A stretch of 28,608 bases of DNA from an uncultured Bacteroidota bacterium (GTDB lineage Bacteria; Bacteroidota; Bacteroidia; Chitinophagales; Chitinophagaceae): assembly GCA_946479615.1 (NCBI GenBank), contig CAMLGR010000044.1, positions 1 through 28,608 of the forward strand, in the 5' to 3' direction. How positions within the stretch are numbered: position 1 is the stretch's first letter; each line of letters starts with the position of its first letter. Positions 1 to 7,379 of the stretch are shown here, piece after piece. Both the position numbers and the translations under genes were made by a program. The notes below the pieces were generated by a model, which saw only the letters and a list, made by a program, of their open reading frames with translations, made no database searches and was not told the origin of the DNA.

Positions 1-115
1 ATAAAGCAATAGTAACACGATTTCTTTTTAATAATACTTCCCCGATATAATCGATCATCCATTCTGCAGCATGCAAACTCAAATCTTCGATATTATCGCA
101 TACTTCTAATTTCAT
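1..115 (-). CDS. pgl: 6-phosphogluconolactonase, N-terminal fragment (cut by window edge)
   Basis: Only the first 38 codons are present, read on the minus strand from the ATG at 115-113 and running off the window. The peptide begins MKLEVCDNIEDLSLHAAEW and continues with a hydrophobic strand ending in VTIAL. This resembles the opening of the 6-phosphogluconolactonase/SugAL family, which hydrolyses 6-phosphoglucono-lactone to 6-phosphogluconate. The start lies 22 bp after the zwf stop codon. With gnd further upstream, the order gnd-zwf-pgl makes one operon for the oxidative pentose-phosphate pathway. The context is the strongest part of the call because the catalytic region lies outside the window. 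Confidence 0.8.
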   Translation of the reverse strand, partial: MKLEVCDNIEDLSLHAAEWMIDYIGEVLLKRNRVTIAL

Positions 116-137
116 ACATAATTATTTCGTGTCCGTA

Positions 138-1661
138 TTATTCTTTATCATTAATGTTGGCTGGTAAAGTTACCCAGTGATGGCCATCTTTGGCGATCAA
201 TGCCTCGGCATCTTCAGGGCCCCAGCTTCCCGGTGCATAATTAGGAAAATCTACCGGTTGTCTTTTCTCCCATGTTTCTAAAATCGGGGTAATCACTTTC
301 CAGGCGGCTTCTACCTGGTCTGCGCGCATGAATAAGGTAGGATTACCTTCTATAACATCTTCCAGTAATGTTTCGTATGCCTCCGGTTCCTGGCCATCGT
401 ATGCTTCTGCATAGTTGAATATCATATCAACAGGATCGAGTGTCATGTGTGGTCCGGGATGTTTGGCCTGGAAACGGATACGGATATCCGTTTGCGGTTG
501 AATGCTGAAGATAAGCCTGTTCGACCTCCATGTCTCCGATGCCTCATTGGGAAAAGCGTAATGTGGCGCATCTTTGAATTGTATGGTGATCATGGTCGTC
601 TTCTCATATAAATGTTTACCTGTTCTTACATAGAACGGAACATTCTGCCAGCGCCAGTTATCTACATAAAATTTAGCAGCAACAAATGTATCTACCGGTG
701 ATTGCGGGGCTACATTCTTTTCCTGCCGGTAAGCAGGTACTTCTTTTCCTTTCATCCAGCCGGCGCTGTATTGTCCGCGGGCGGTATTGGCATGCACTTC
801 ATCGGGTTCGAGTTTGCGGATGGAATTCAATACATCTACTTTTTTATTCCTGATCTCATCTGCATCGAAAGAACTGGGCGCTTCCATAGCGACCATACAA
901 AGCAATTGCAATATATGATTCTGCACCATATCCCGTAAGGCGCCCGCCTGTTCATAATAACTGCCGCGATCTTCCACACCTACTGTTTCTGCTGCCGTGA
1001 TCTGTACATGCTCGATATAATTACTGTTCCAGATCGGTTCAAATAATGCATTGGCAAAACGGAAAGCCAGGATGTTCTGCACCGTTTCTTTTCCGAGGTA
1101 ATGATCGATACGGAAGATCTGTTTTTCATCAAACAGGCCCGCCAGTAATTTATTCAGTTCGTTGGCGCTTTGCAGGTCATGACCAAATGGTTTTTCAAAA
1201 ACTATTCTTGTCAGGTCCTTATTATTGCAAATATGTTTTTCGGCCAGCTTTTGTGCGATGGTGGGGGCTAACTGGGGAGCCACTGCCAGGTAAAAGATCA
1301 CGGTAGGAGCCACATTCCATTCCTTCGCTTTATCCCCGATCCAGCCGATGATCTCACCATAAGTATTATCGGCGAGAAGATCTTTTTCAAAATAAAGAAT
1401 GTTCTGGGAAAATGTTTTCCATTCCCCGTTGGTCTCACCCTTGCGACGGGAAAACTCCTGCACACCTTCGAGCAATTTATTCCGGTACTCGTCCTGCGAT
1501 GCAAACGGGGTCCTTCCAACACCGATGATAAAAAACTTCTCGGGCAGGTAATTATCGATATATAAATTGTAAAGAGCAGGGATGAGCTTGCGATTGGTAA
1601 GATCACCACTGCCTCCAAAAATGAAGAGCAGTGTGGGGTTTGTGTTTTTTTTATCTTTCAT
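138..1661 (-). CDS. zwf: glucose-6-phosphate 1-dehydrogenase
   Basis: This 507-residue protein has the usual family length. It oxidises glucose 6-phosphate to 6-phosphogluconolactone and reduces NADP+ in the cytosol. Visible motifs are the nucleotide-binding loop GGSGDL (residues 16-21), the EKPFG substrate segment (156-160), the family signature RIDHYLGKE (184-192, with the Asp-His pair at 186-187) and [10 protein letters not shown] with the likely catalytic base His249. The gene follows gnd by 45 bp and precedes pgl by 22 bp on the same strand, so the three are probably co-transcribed. The ATG start at 1661 is the only sensible one, because the dinucleotide-binding fold begins within ten residues of it. 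Confidence 0.97.
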   Translation of the reverse strand: MKDKKNTNPTLLFIFGGSGDLTNRKLIPALYNLYIDNYLPEKFFIIGVGRTPFASQDEYRNKLLEGVQEFSRRKGETNGEWKTFSQNILYFEKDLLADNTYGEIIGWIGDKAKEWNVAPTVIFYLAVAPQLAPTIAQKLAEKHICNNKDLTRIVFEKPFGHDLQSANELNKLLAGLFDEKQIFRIDHYLGKETVQNILAFRFANALFEPIWNSNYIEHVQITAAETVGVEDRGSYYEQAGALRDMVQNHILQLLCMVAMEAPSSFDADEIRNKKVDVLNSIRKLEPDEVHANTARGQYSAGWMKGKEVPAYRQEKNVAPQSPVDTFVAAKFYVDNWRWQNVPFYVRTGKHLYEKTTMITIQFKDAPHYAFPNEASETWRSNRLIFSIQPQTDIRIRFQAKHPGPHMTLDPVDMIFNYAEAYDGQEPEAYETLLEDVIEGNPTLFMRADQVEAAWKVITPILETWEKRQPVDFPNYAPGSWGPEDAEALIAKDGHHWVTLPANINDKE

Positions 1662-1706
1662 GATCTTAAGTTCTGTAATTGAATTTGTTTGTACTTCGTA
1701 TGCACA

Positions 1707-3125
1707 CTAGTCCTGTTCCCATTCAGTATGAAAACTTCCTTCCTTATCGATCCGCTGGTAAGTATGTGCGCCAAAGTAATCGCGTTGCGCCTGGATCAGG
1801 TTCACAGGTAACTGGCCCGTACTATATGCATCGAGATATGAGAGAGAAGTAAGCAGGGCGGTGGCCGGTATTTTATTAGAGATAGCCAGCTTGCCGGTTT
1901 TGCGCAGGTTGCCTGTTTTCTTTTTTAATAAAGAAGCTACTTTTTTATTCAATAAGATATTATCAGGCACCTGTTTGGAAGAATAGGCTTTGGCAAATAT
2001 TTCAAGAAGCGAAGAACGGATGATGCAACCGCCGCGCCAGATCTTCACTACATCTTTAAGCGGGATATCCATTTGCAATTCGGAAGAGGCCCTGTGCAGC
2101 ATGGCCAATCCCTGTGCATAGCAGATGATCGTAGCGCCATAAAGAGCATCATGTAATTGTTCGATGATCTTTTCTTTGCCGGCACTGATCGTTTTGACAA
2201 CCGGTTTATATATTTCAGCTGCGGCTGTTCTTTCTTCTTTGATAGCGGATAAGGAACGCATAATTACAGCTATATCGATAACCGGAACGGCTACGCCGAG
2301 GTCCATTGCATCCTGTGATGTCCATTTGCCGGTACCTTTCGCACCAGCTTTATCCAGTATCTTATCTACAAGCCTGTCTTTTGTACCGGCATCATTTTGT
2401 AAAAAGATATCTGCTGTTATTTCTACCAGGAATGATTGCAATTCACCTTCGTTCCATTTTTTAAAAACTTCATGCAACTCATCATTGTTCAGGCCGAGAT
2501 GCCGTTTTAGGATATCATATACTTCGCTGATCAGTTGCATAATGGCATATTCGATACCATTATGGACCATTTTTACATAATGACCCGCTGCATTCTTACC
2601 CATATAGGCAACACAGGGTTCCTCATTTACTTTGGCGGAAATTGCTTCCAGTACAGGTTTGAGTTGTCTCCAGGCTTCCACATCACCGCCGGGCATGATG
2701 CTTGGGCCCCTGCGGGCGCCATGTTCACCGCCACTGACACCCATTCCTATAAAATGAAGATTTTTATCCTTCAGGTAATCGATGCGTTTCAATGTATCGG
2801 TATAATGCGAGTTACCGCCATCGATCACGATATCGCCGGGTTCGAGCAGGGGTAGTAAATCCTTGATTACACTGTCCACGATAGGACCGGCCGGTACCAG
2901 CATCATCATTTTACGGGGCCGTTTCAGGCCCTGCACCATTTCGGCCAGGCTACCCACTCCTTTTACCGTAGTGCCGGCTGTAGCAGCGGATTCCAGCGTT
3001 GTTAACTTGGAAAGATCTTTGTCAAAACCAACCACGGCAAAGCCATGATCGGCCATATTGAGGAGAAGATTGCGGCCCATAGTACCAAGGCCAATCATCC
3101 CGAAATCATATAAAGCGTCTGCCAT
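1707..3125 (-). CDS. gnd: 6-phosphogluconate dehydrogenase, decarboxylating
   Basis: This 472-residue protein matches the long (non-NAD-short) 6PGDH class. It converts 6-phosphogluconate to ribulose 5-phosphate, CO2 and NADPH. Motifs in order are GLGTMG (12-17, Rossmann loop), IDGGNSHY (101-108), SGGEHGARRGPSIMPGG (131-147), GHYVKMVHNGIEY with the catalytic Lys185 and Glu192, the family signature ending in KGTGKW near residue 260, and a C-terminal GAHTYQR and FHTEW segment that forms the substrate site of the partner subunit. It is the first gene of the gnd-zwf-pgl operon and is divergent from the ferredoxin oxidoreductase gene at 3262. No clear TAnnTTTG was found for it in the 136-bp divergent spacer. 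Confidence 0.97.
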   Translation of the reverse strand: MADALYDFGMIGLGTMGRNLLLNMADHGFAVVGFDKDLSKLTTLESAATAGTTVKGVGSLAEMVQGLKRPRKMMMLVPAGPIVDSVIKDLLPLLEPGDIVIDGGNSHYTDTLKRIDYLKDKNLHFIGMGVSGGEHGARRGPSIMPGGDVEAWRQLKPVLEAISAKVNEEPCVAYMGKNAAGHYVKMVHNGIEYAIMQLISEVYDILKRHLGLNNDELHEVFKKWNEGELQSFLVEITADIFLQNDAGTKDRLVDKILDKAGAKGTGKWTSQDAMDLGVAVPVIDIAVIMRSLSAIKEERTAAAEIYKPVVKTISAGKEKIIEQLHDALYGATIICYAQGLAMLHRASSELQMDIPLKDVVKIWRGGCIIRSSLLEIFAKAYSSKQVPDNILLNKKVASLLKKKTGNLRKTGKLAISNKIPATALLTSLSYLDAYSTGQLPVNLIQAQRDYFGAHTYQRIDKEGSFHTEWEQD

Positions 3126-3193
3126 ACTATTTGATTGAATGAGACTGTAAGTTATTGTATAATAACAAAACAGGCTCCGAAGGGTTTAAATAG

Positions 3194-3219
3194 TTGTGAA
3201 AGCGCTCCGGCTTTCGCAA
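3194..3219 (+). repeat. inverted repeat in gnd/korB divergent spacer
   Basis: Two 10-base arms, TTGTGAAAGC and GCTTTCGCAA, flank a GCTCCG loop. The only non-matching pair is a U-G wobble if read as plus-strand RNA. It lies just upstream of the predicted -7 element of the plus-strand gene, so it could be an operator or a small hairpin. No function can be shown from one copy. Confidence 0.5.
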
Positions 3220-3227
3220 TAATCCTC

Positions 3228-3235
3228 TAATTTTG
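3228..3235 (+). promoter_or_regulatory. Bacteroidota -7 promoter element for korB
   Basis: TAATTTTG matches TAnnTTTG and sits 26 nt before the ATG at 3262. No good TTG is seen at the -33 distance. The element is flanked by the short inverted repeat CTCTA / TAGAG. Confidence 0.5.
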
Positions 3236-3261
3236 TAGAGTTTGATAACGTCTTATAAGTT

Positions 3262-4290
3262 ATGAGTGAAACGTCAACATTGCCACCGCTGACAGCAAAG
3301 GATTTTGCCACCGACCAGGAAGTACGCTGGTGCCCCGGATGCGGCGATTATTCCATCTTAGCGCAGGTACAAAAAGTAATGCCCACACTGGGTATTCCAA
3401 GAGAAAATATTGTATTCATTTCAGGTATCGGCTGCAGCAGCCGTTTTCCTTATTATATGAATACCTATGGTATGCACTCGATCCATGGCCGTGCAACAGC
3501 TATCGCCAGCGGGTTGAAAGCATCCCGCCCCGATTTAAGTGTATGGATCATCACTGGCGACGGCGATGGCCTCAGTATCGGCGGTAATCATACCATTCAC
3601 CTGTTGCGCCGCAACCTCAATGTGAATGTTTTATTGTTCAATAACCAGATCTATGGTCTGACAAAGGGACAATATTCACCTACATCGGAAGAAAAAAAAG
3701 TAACCAAGTCCACACCGTACGGAAGTATCGATCACCCGTTCAACCCACTGGCACTCGCTCTGGGAGCTGATGCTACATTTGTAGCCCGCACGATGGACCG
3801 CGATCCCAAACATTTACAGGCATCTTTGCTGCATGCCAACCAACATAAGGGTACTTCTTTCCTGGAGATCTACCAGAATTGCAACATCTTTAATGATGGC
3901 GCTTTCGAGGTATTTACTGAAAAAAGCACTAAGCCACAGGAAACGATATTCCTGGAACAAGGTAAGCCGTTGTTATTTGGTGCCGGGAATGATAAAGGCA
4001 TAAAACTGGATGGATTTACTCCCAAAGTGGTTAATCTTGCCGATGGTTATAGTGCTGATGATCTGTGGATACATGATGAACGTGATATTTATAAAGCACA
4101 GATATTGGTTCGTGTATTTGATGATCCTAAAATAGAAGGCCACCTTCCACGTCCGTTTGGCGTATTCTATCAAACAGACCGTCCCTGCTATGAGGAAGTA
4201 ATGGCAGCGCAGATACAGGAGGCGAAGGCAAGAAAAGCAGCTGACCTGGACAGGTTGCTGAGAGGAAATGAGGTTTGGACGATTCAGTAA
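3262..4290 (+). CDS. korB: 2-oxoacid:ferredoxin oxidoreductase, beta (thiamine diphosphate) subunit
   Basis: This 342-residue protein is the TPP- and Fe-S-binding beta chain of a 2-oxoacid:ferredoxin oxidoreductase, most like the 2-oxoglutarate/archaeal-type OFOR beta subunit. The partner alpha/gamma chain completes the enzyme that decarboxylates a 2-oxoacid to acyl-CoA while reducing ferredoxin. CPGCGDY gives Cys24 and Cys27; Cys58 in GIGCSSR and a Cys in YQNCN near residue 217 complete the four-cysteine cluster pattern. The TPP motif is GDGDGLSIGGNH (99-110), followed by NNQIYGLTKGQ (127-137). The length is normal. In Bacteroidota the alpha-subunit gene usually lies just upstream, but here gnd is divergent upstream and the next gene is unrelated, so the alpha chain must be encoded elsewhere. 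Substrate (2-oxoglutarate or pyruvate) is not settled by sequence alone. Confidence 0.9.
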   Translation: MSETSTLPPLTAKDFATDQEVRWCPGCGDYSILAQVQKVMPTLGIPRENIVFISGIGCSSRFPYYMNTYGMHSIHGRATAIASGLKASRPDLSVWIITGDGDGLSIGGNHTIHLLRRNLNVNVLLFNNQIYGLTKGQYSPTSEEKKVTKSTPYGSIDHPFNPLALALGADATFVARTMDRDPKHLQASLLHANQHKGTSFLEIYQNCNIFNDGAFEVFTEKSTKPQETIFLEQGKPLLFGAGNDKGIKLDGFTPKVVNLADGYSADDLWIHDERDIYKAQILVRVFDDPKIEGHLPRPFGVFYQTDRPCYEEVMAAQIQEAKARKAADLDRLLRGNEVWTIQ

Positions 4291-4331
4291 TAATGAGAAA
4301 TAAGAAACAAAAAATAAGGAATTAAAAAGGT

Positions 4332-4364
4332 AGTCCATGGTTTTAACCATGGGCTTTTTGTTTG
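4332..4364 (+). terminator. REP-like palindrome / likely bidirectional terminator after korB
   Basis: An 11-bp stem around CCATGGTT-TT-AACCATGG (4332-4355) with one U-G pair is followed by TTTTTGTTT on the plus strand. On the minus strand it is followed by CCTTTTTAATT. It sits between the convergent ends of korB and the cupin gene, so it can stop both transcripts. The core GGTTTTAACC recurs in the palindrome at 25571-25598. A GTAG tetranucleotide precedes the stem (4330-4333), as in REP elements. Confidence 0.7.
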
Positions 4365-4386
4365 TTAATGATCTCTATAGGAATAT

Positions 4387-5268
4387 TTAAGCGCCCGCTA
4401 GTTCCTTTCCTGCATTCTCGAATATCTTTTTCTTCTTGTTTTCATACCACCATTTGGGTGCCGTTTTTTTCATCATCGTATCAATGCTGCGCATGCCAAA
4501 CAGGTTCCATGCTCCTTTTAATTTCCCGGAAAGAGAGGGTTGCAGGGCGCGAAGGCTCATGGCAAAACCACTATCCAGGTATTCCATATGATGCCAGTAA
4601 CCGGCCGGCATGAACAAAGTATCGCCCGGTTCCAGTATAAAATCAAAACCTTCCGCCAGCTTCAGGGCAGGGAATTTTTCATAATCAGGCGAACCATTTT
4701 GCTCATAATAATGAGAGAAATCGGCCATGCTCAATACTTCAAATGGTTTCCGGTAAAGTTTATGCTGCTCCTTAAATGGAAACATCAGTACCCTTTTTCT
4801 TCCGCCAAACTGTGTATGCATGATATGAGAAAGATCAATATCAAAATGCATATGCGTAATACTGGTAGCGCCACCGGTGAACAGCATCGGGTATTTTTTT
4901 ACAAACCCCTTCATCATGTGTTCGGGCCAGGTGAAATCATTGATCAGTTGCGGAGCGTGATCGAATATATTGAACAGGAATATGCGCCAGCCGGCAGGCC
5001 CCTGGCGGATCATATCGATATATTCGCCAAAAGTCTTGTAATCATCTGCTGTGTTGATGGGAGTATAGGCATCGCTTTTTACATTATTATAAAGCGGTAC
5101 TTTTTTATCGCCTACCAATTCCTTGAAATAATCCCAGTTCCATTTAGTAGTGGCCGGCCATTCGCTGGCAAGATCTTTAATGACAATAGGTCTGCCCGGG
5201 CGATAAAAGTCTTTCTTAAATGCTTCTGGATCGATCGTATCAACTGTTGTAACCGGTTTCAGGTGCAT
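4387..5268 (-). CDS. cupin-like (JmjC/cupin_8) Fe(II)/2-oxoglutarate-type protein
   Basis: This 293-residue cytosolic protein opens with the RPIVIKDLASEWPA segment typical of JmjC-like cupin_8 proteins. The metal site is probably His-x-Asp in MHFDIDLSH (near residues 140-148) and a distal His in LEPGDTLFMPAGYWHH (near 213-228); GGRKRVLMFPF between them is the usual Lys/Arg-bearing strand that anchors 2-oxoglutarate. Members hydroxylate proteins, tRNA or small molecules, and the substrate cannot be inferred here. It stands alone, convergent with korB and divergent from the YciO-type gene. The ATG at 5268 places the conserved domain about 25 residues in, which is normal for the family. Confidence 0.8.
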   Translation of the reverse strand: MHLKPVTTVDTIDPEAFKKDFYRPGRPIVIKDLASEWPATTKWNWDYFKELVGDKKVPLYNNVKSDAYTPINTADDYKTFGEYIDMIRQGPAGWRIFLFNIFDHAPQLINDFTWPEHMMKGFVKKYPMLFTGGATSITHMHFDIDLSHIMHTQFGGRKRVLMFPFKEQHKLYRKPFEVLSMADFSHYYEQNGSPDYEKFPALKLAEGFDFILEPGDTLFMPAGYWHHMEYLDSGFAMSLRALQPSLSGKLKGAWNLFGMRSIDTMMKKTAPKWWYENKKKKIFENAGKELAGA

Positions 5269-5341
5269 ACTAATGCGGTTTATACATAAATATGAACGGG
5301 GAAAATTACAAATTGTCTTACAATTACCACTCCGAATAAGA

Positions 5342-5349
5342 TAATTTTG
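5342..5349 (+). promoter_or_regulatory. -7 promoter element for the YciO-type gene
   Basis: TAATTTTG fits TAnnTTTG and ends 36 nt before the ATG at 5386. A weak TTA at 5318-5320 lies at about the -33 spacing. Confidence 0.5.
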
Positions 5350-5385
5350 CAGAATATTTTTGAACTTTCCACATATTGACTAACG

Positions 5386-5994
5386 ATGTTACTTCGAATT
5401 CATCCCGATAATCCGCAACCCCGCCAGATCAGGACTTTGGTTGAAAGCCTGGAGCGTGGAGGAACGATCATTTATCCTACCGATACTATTTATGGGCTTG
5501 GCTGTGATATTTTGCAGCATAAAGCTATTGAAAAGATATGCCGGATAAAAAACGTAGATCCTAAAAAGGCACAACTCTCCTTTATTTGCTCCGATCTGAG
5601 CCACCTGAGTGAATATGCCAAACAAATACCTACTTCTACGTACAGGATCTTAAAAGAATACCTGCCCGGGCCGTATACATTTATTCTACCAGCCAGTAAA
5701 ATGGTCCCCAGGATCCTGCAAAGCAAAAAGGATACGATCGGTCTGCGTATTCCTGATAATAAAATTGCCTGTGCGATTATTAACGAATTGGGCCGTCCTA
5801 TTCTCAGCGCTTCTTTACCCGGCGAAATGATCGAGGATTATACCGATCCTGAAGTGATGTATGAGAATTTCATGAAACAGGTAGATATTGTTGTTGATGG
5901 CGGGATCGGCGGAAGCATTCCTTCCACCGTTATCGATTGTACCGGCGATGAACCTGTTGTTGTACGGGAAGGGCTCGGCAAATGGGAAGGATAA
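5386..5994 (+). CDS. yciO: YciO/Sua5/YrdC-family L-threonylcarbamoyladenylate synthase-like protein
   Basis: This 202-residue protein has a complete YrdC fold. GGTIIYPTDTIYGLGCD (about 30-46), KICRIKNVDPKKAQLSF (about 56-72), PGPYTFILPA (about 93-102), IGLRIPDN (about 116-123) and PSTVIDCT near the C-terminus form the ATP/threonylcarbamoyl-AMP pocket. The opening IHPDNPQPRQI and the VVVREG ending resemble the YciO subgroup more than classic TsaC, so its role in tRNA t6A37 formation is likely but not certain. The gene is single and ends 4 nt before a CTATGTG palindromic element that may terminate it. Confidence 0.85.
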   Translation: MLLRIHPDNPQPRQIRTLVESLERGGTIIYPTDTIYGLGCDILQHKAIEKICRIKNVDPKKAQLSFICSDLSHLSEYAKQIPTSTYRILKEYLPGPYTFILPASKMVPRILQSKKDTIGLRIPDNKIACAIINELGRPILSASLPGEMIEDYTDPEVMYENFMKQVDIVVDGGIGGSIPSTVIDCTGDEPVVVREGLGKWEG

Positions 5995-5998
5995 AAGC

Positions 5999-6118
5999 TT
6001 TCTATGTGAAACCTATGTTTCTATGTGCCTATGTGGTGAAAACTACGCCAGTCGGTCAAAGTACAATAATAGCATTGCGTAATCTTTACCACATAGAAGC
6101 ATAGGTTTCACATAGAAA
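5999..6118. repeat. CTATGTG palindromic intergenic element, copy 1
   Basis: This 120-bp element begins TTTCTATGTGAAACCTATG and ends with its reverse complement, giving arms of about 42-50 bases around a 28-base centre. The arms consist of repeated CTATGTG words. The right arm lacks one 8-base CCTATGTG unit found in the left arm. It is homologous to the element at 14207-14333 in reverse orientation, including the GATTACGC and ACTACGC inner ends and much of the centre. It starts 4 nt after the YciO-type stop codon. Confidence 0.9.
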
Positions 6119-6145
6119 AAGCACCGCCCTGGGGCAGTGCTTTGA
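6116..6145 (-). terminator. terminator of the small basic secreted protein gene
   Basis: On the minus strand AAAGCACTGCCC pairs with GGGCGGTGCTTT across a CA loop, and a run of five T includes the end of the stem. The one non-Watson-Crick pair is U-G on this strand but C-A on the other, so the structure fits minus-strand RNA. It abuts the CTATGTG element. Confidence 0.7.
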
Positions 6146-6182
6146 TTCATGCACATTTATAGAGAATTAAAACCGTACAATT

Positions 6183-6485
6183 TTAGAAGGTCCTTCTGCG
6201 ATGATTGTGCTTCATATGAAAGGTCTTACGGCTATTATGCTTGCGCATATGATGTAACTTTCTTTTTTCGGAATGTGAAAACTTTCCATCACGGCCTGCA
6301 CGGCGTTTTTCATGGCGGTAATGAGCCTGGCCTTTTTGTAAACGGAATTTTTCTCCGCGGGTCAGCTGACCATTTTCATAACCTTTTTTAATACGCTGGT
6401 GTTCATTGATGCCGGGGCCTCCCTGGGCGGATGCGGTGACTGTAAAAAGGGCTGCAACAATTCCTAAGATCAGTATCTTTTTCAT
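6183..6485 (-). CDS. small basic secreted protein of unknown function
   Basis: This 100-residue protein has a signal peptide (MKKILILGIVAALFTVTASA, cleavage before QGG). The mature part is about 80 residues and strongly basic, rich in Lys, Arg and His. It contains INEHQRIKKGYENGQLTRGE, then a second unit around GRDGKFSHSEKRKL; the two GQLTRGE / GKFSHSE segments look like a duplicated helix-turn-helix unit, as in a known family of short Bacteroidota and proteobacterial secreted proteins of unknown role. The His-rich tail (HHMRKHN, HMKHNHRRR) could bind metal or nucleic acid, but this is speculation. It is transcribed alone, with its own terminator. Confidence 0.75.
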   Translation of the reverse strand: MKKILILGIVAALFTVTASAQGGPGINEHQRIKKGYENGQLTRGEKFRLQKGQAHYRHEKRRAGRDGKFSHSEKRKLHHMRKHNSRKTFHMKHNHRRRTF

Positions 6486-6652
6486 GGTACAAATTTTTTA
6501 AAGTAATTAAAAGTGATTCAGGTATAAGACAGGTAATGAAAGACGGGGTTTAACCGGGAAAAACGACTTTAACGATAATTAACATGGATGGTTCATGCAG
6601 CGACACACAGAGAAGAAGGCGCAGCTATAAGTATATATCGGAGGGAGAATAA

Positions 6653-7306
6653 TCAATTCTCAATGTTAATGATAGATTCATAATCCATTGCCTGGATGGT
6701 ATCAGAATCCGGGAAGAGTTCGGGTTGTTCGGCAAACAGGCGGAAACTTTTGCGGTGATACTTGCAAATGCCATGTTGCTGAATGGCATTGCGGTGTTCC
6801 AGCGTACCGTACCCCTTATTTTGTTTCCAGTTATAATGAGGAAATTCCTTGTGCAGTTTTCTCATGTATGCATCGCGGTGTGTTTTGGCCAGTATACTTG
6901 CAGCCGCAATGCTGGCATATAATCCATCACCCTGGATAATACATTCATGCCTGATCTTTTTATAGGGATAAAAACGATTGCCATCGATCAGTAACAGCGA
7001 AGGACGTTTGCGTAATTTATCAAGTGCCAGGTGCATGGCTTTAAAGGAAGCGCGGAGGATATTGATCTGGTCAATTTCTTCATTATCGATCATTGCCACG
7101 CTGTAAGCGATCGCATTGGCTTTTATAAAAACCTTTAACTCTTCGCGGTTCCCGGCAGTCACCTGTTTGCTGTCGTTCAGTACGGGATGATAGAAATCTT
7201 TGGGTAAAATAACGGCTGCCGCGAATACAGGACCTGCAAAACATCCGCGGCCCGCTTCATCACAGCCGGCTTCAATATGAGTATCCTGGTAAAAAGGATG
7301 AAGCAT
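6653..7306 (-). CDS. rnhB: ribonuclease HII
   Basis: This 217-residue protein cleaves the RNA strand of RNA-DNA hybrids and removes single misincorporated ribonucleotides. The family hallmark CDEAGRGCFAGPV (about 15-27) supplies Asp16 and Glu17, LLIDGN (near 106-111) supplies the third acid and SILAKTHRDAYM (about 136-147) the fourth. The length is typical of short bacterial RNase HII. It diverges from the heme A synthase gene across a 73-bp spacer. The 167 bp between it and the small secreted protein gene contain no other gene that I can support. Confidence 0.95.
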   Translation of the reverse strand: MLHPFYQDTHIEAGCDEAGRGCFAGPVFAAAVILPKDFYHPVLNDSKQVTAGNREELKVFIKANAIAYSVAMIDNEEIDQINILRASFKAMHLALDKLRKRPSLLLIDGNRFYPYKKIRHECIIQGDGLYASIAAASILAKTHRDAYMRKLHKEFPHYNWKQNKGYGTLEHRNAIQQHGICKYHRKSFRLFAEQPELFPDSDTIQAMDYESIINIEN

Positions 7307-7363
7307 ACTGCAAGATGTTACGAAAAAGATTTTCTAAAAAATTATTTTGCCCACATTCACAAC

Positions 7364-7371
7364 TAACTTTG
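7364..7371 (+). promoter_or_regulatory. -7 promoter element for heme A synthase
   Basis: TAACTTTG fits TAnnTTTG and ends 8 nt before the ATG at 7380. If used, the mRNA would start within a few bases of the ATG, so the leader is very short. It also argues against the in-frame upstream TTG at 7347. Confidence 0.5.
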
Positions 7372-7379
7372 CTTCCCGT

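Noticed and set aside
5888..6082. 64-residue reading frame across the YciO-type gene end and the CTATGTG element
   Set aside because: It translates the repeat, and the sequence has no recognisable features.
5999..6118. CRISPR array in the CTATGTG element
   Set aside because: The repeats are inverted arms of about 7-8-base words with no spacers of regular length.
7347..7379. TTG start for heme A synthase
   Set aside because: It lies upstream of the TAACTTTG promoter element; the ATG at 7380 starts at the usual position before the first helix.
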